DNA of 64,000 nt from Ruania albidiflava DSM 18029 (GTDB lineage: Bacteria; Actinomycetota; Actinomycetes; Actinomycetales; Beutenbergiaceae), in the NCBI RefSeq assembly GCF_000421225.1, contig NZ_ATWL01000003.1, positions 248,001 to 312,000 on the forward strand, given 5' to 3'. Position numbers and translations under genes: made by a program. The notes beneath the pieces are model-generated. The model searched no databases. It was not told the DNA's origin and saw only the letters and a list, made by a program, of their open reading frames with translations. Numbering within the stretch: the first letter of the stretch is position 1; the number at the start of each line of letters is the position of its first letter. Positions 62,774 to 64,000 of this stretch are shown here, piece by piece.

Positions 62774-63790
62774 ATGCCCGTGACGAGGCGGCCACGCACG
62801 GTGCTGGTGATGGCACCGGCAACCTTCGACCAGCTCTTCGGCCCCGAGGAGCTGGTCCGGCTGCGTGCGCTCGCCGAGGTGAGCGAACCCGTCTGCGTCG
62901 CTGCCTTCGACGAGCTGCCGCCAGCCACCCTCGCCGAGCTGGAGGTGCTGATCACCGGATGGGGCTGCTCCGAGATCCCCGAACGAGTGCTCGATGCGGC
63001 ACCGCGGCTGCGGCTGGTGCTGCACGCAGCCGGCAGCGCCCGCGGCCTGCTCCCGGCGGCCGGGTACCGGCGCGGCATCGAGGTGGCCACTGCTGCGGAG
63101 GCGAACGCGGTGCCGGTGGCCGAGTACACCCTCGCCGCGATCATCTTCGCCGGCAAACGGGCCCTTCCGTTGGCCCAGCAGGGGCGCCGCACCCCCGCCG
63201 GGTGGGGGTCCTCGTTCGCAGCCCGCACCTTGTCCAACCGGCAGCGCACGATCGGCATCGTCGGCTTCTCCAAGATCGGTCGCCGCGTACTCGGCCTGCT
63301 GCGCGCGCTGGAGACCGGACCAGTGCTGGTCGCCGACCCGATCGCCGATCCGGACGTGGTCCGCAGCGCCGGTGGGGAGCTGGTGCCGCTGCCCGACGTG
63401 CTCACCCAGGCGGAGATCTGCTCGCTGCACGCCCCGCTGCTGCCCAGCACCGAGGGGATGATCGGTGCCGCCGAGCTCGCGCTGCTGCCCGACGGCGCCA
63501 CCCTGATCAACACCGCCCGCGGCGGCATCCTGGACCACCACGCGCTGCTCACCGAGTGCGCCGCCGGCCGGCTGGACGCCATCCTGGACGTCACCGACCC
63601 CGAACCGCTGCCGGCCGGGCACCCGTTGCTGGACCTGCCGAACGTGACGATCACACCGCACGTGGCCGGCTCCCTGGGGTCGGAGACCCGCCGGTTGTCC
63701 GCCTTCGCCCTGGATGCGTTGGCCGCCCACCTGGAGTCGCGGCCGCTACCGGGCGCGCTCACCGCGGCGAGCATCGGGGTGAGCGCATGA
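62774..63790 (+). CDS. D-2-hydroxyacid dehydrogenase family NAD(P)-binding protein
   Basis: 338 aa; ATG 62774 follows GAGGAG closely. NAD-binding Rossmann motif TIGIVGFSKIGRRVLGLL, then the family active-site set: Arg in INTARGGILDHHAL, acid in DVTDPEPLPAGHPL, His in TITPHVAGSLGSE. It would oxidise a hydroxyacid or reduce a ketoacid (2-hydroxyacid dehydrogenase/phosphoglycerate dehydrogenase type). First gene of an operon divergent from the hybrid regulator; overlaps the DUF2264 start by 4 bases. A sugar-acid substrate is a guess. Confidence 0.92.
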   Translation: MPVTRRPRTVLVMAPATFDQLFGPEELVRLRALAEVSEPVCVAAFDELPPATLAELEVLITGWGCSEIPERVLDAAPRLRLVLHAAGSARGLLPAAGYRRGIEVATAAEANAVPVAEYTLAAIIFAGKRALPLAQQGRRTPAGWGSSFAARTLSNRQRTIGIVGFSKIGRRVLGLLRALETGPVLVADPIADPDVVRSAGGELVPLPDVLTQAEICSLHAPLLPSTEGMIGAAELALLPDGATLINTARGGILDHHALLTECAAGRLDAILDVTDPEPLPAGHPLLDLPNVTITPHVAGSLGSETRRLSAFALDALAAHLESRPLPGALTAASIGVSA

Positions 63791-64000
63791 GGCCCCCGCT
63801 GCGCACCCGCGCCGACCTGGTCGCACTCGCCGACGACCTGCTCGCCGCCGTGACGCCGTACACCTCACCCGGCGGGGCGCTGATCACCCTGCCCGGCACC
63901 CCCGGCGGGTACGGCACCGCCGTGGACGCCCTGGAGGGCTTCGCGCGCACCTTCCTGCTGGCCGCCATGCGCCTGCGGGCCGACCCTGCCGACCCTGCCG
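63787..64000 (+). CDS. DUF2264-family protein (3' end cut by window)
   Basis: First 71 residues only. ATG 63787 overlaps the dehydrogenase stop (ATGA). The visible part (ALADDLLAAVTPYTSPGGAL, then TAVDALEGFARTFLLAAMRL) matches the N-terminus of DUF2264 proteins, putative (alpha/alpha)6-type sugar-processing enzymes without a well-established reaction. The pairing suggests a small carbohydrate-related operon continuing past the window. Confidence 0.75.
   Translation, partial: MRPPLRTRADLVALADDLLAAVTPYTSPGGALITLPGTPGGYGTAVDALEGFARTFLLAAMRLRADPADPA

Noticed and set aside
1-64000. tRNA, rRNA or prophage genes
   Set aside because: I saw no cloverleaf-like or rRNA segments and no integrase, terminase or structural phage genes.

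Overview
The window is very GC-rich, tightly packed DNA from an actinobacterium. The menaquinone genes, a 14-gene NADH dehydrogenase operon, FprA-type ferredoxin reductase, MsiK-dependent-style sugar importers (no local ATPase), GTG starts and apparently leaderless mRNAs all fit a Micrococcales-type organism. A Ruania/Georgenia-like relative is my guess, not something the sequence proves.

Bases 1-22.3 kb: a carbohydrate-utilisation island in three transcriptional blocks, all on the + strand. Block 1 (1-9.34 kb) holds an ABC importer (binding protein cut by the window edge, two permeases), a DUF5107-TPR protein, a GH172 (DUF2961) enzyme and a secreted GH20-type enzyme with lectin-like domains. 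Block 2 (9.45-13.37 kb) holds a DUF4185-like glycosidase with an F5/8C-like domain, a LacI regulator and a second GH172. Block 3 (13.47-22.26 kb) holds a third GH172, a second complete ABC importer, a GH116 enzyme and a secreted, membrane-anchored DUF4185/GH183 protein. GH172, GH183 and GH116 together are the enzyme set known to dismantle mycobacterial D-arabinan (arabinogalactan/lipoarabinomannan). The locus therefore looks like a D-arabinan (or related D-furanoside) utilisation system: surface endo-cleavage, import of oligosaccharides, cytosolic exo-cleavage. Blocks 2 and 3 have matching LacI-type operators just downstream of their -10 elements.

Bases 22.3-34.9 kb: housekeeping genes. These are a CPA1 Na+/H+ antiporter, menB, a WYL regulator, menC-menD, an HtrA-like protease, an isochorismate synthase, menG and a MenJ-like geranylgeranyl-reductase-family flavoprotein. 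menB, menC, menF, menG and the WYL regulator each have a -10-like hexamer exactly 7 nt before the start codon, which suggests leaderless transcripts.

Bases 34.9-52.2 kb: a complete nuoA-N operon, mostly joined by 4-base stop/start overlaps and ending in a polyprenyl diphosphate synthase. Menaquinone head-group, tail and respiratory complex I genes are thus side by side.

Bases 52.3-64 kb: two sodium:solute (acetate/pyruvate-type) symporter operons, a LytS/LytTR two-component pair, a RarD-like transporter, FprA, an unusual regulator with a DeoR-type HTH on a LacI-type sensor, a divergent 2-hydroxyacid dehydrogenase and the start of a DUF2264 gene.

The most striking non-coding signal is a family of 60-bp intergenic palindromes (31.1, 52.2, 58.7 and 59.8 kb). 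They share 11-bp ends and a nearly perfect two-fold axis, and their arms differ by compensating changes. Other long palindromes with unrelated arms lie at 22.3, 26.9 and 32.5 kb.
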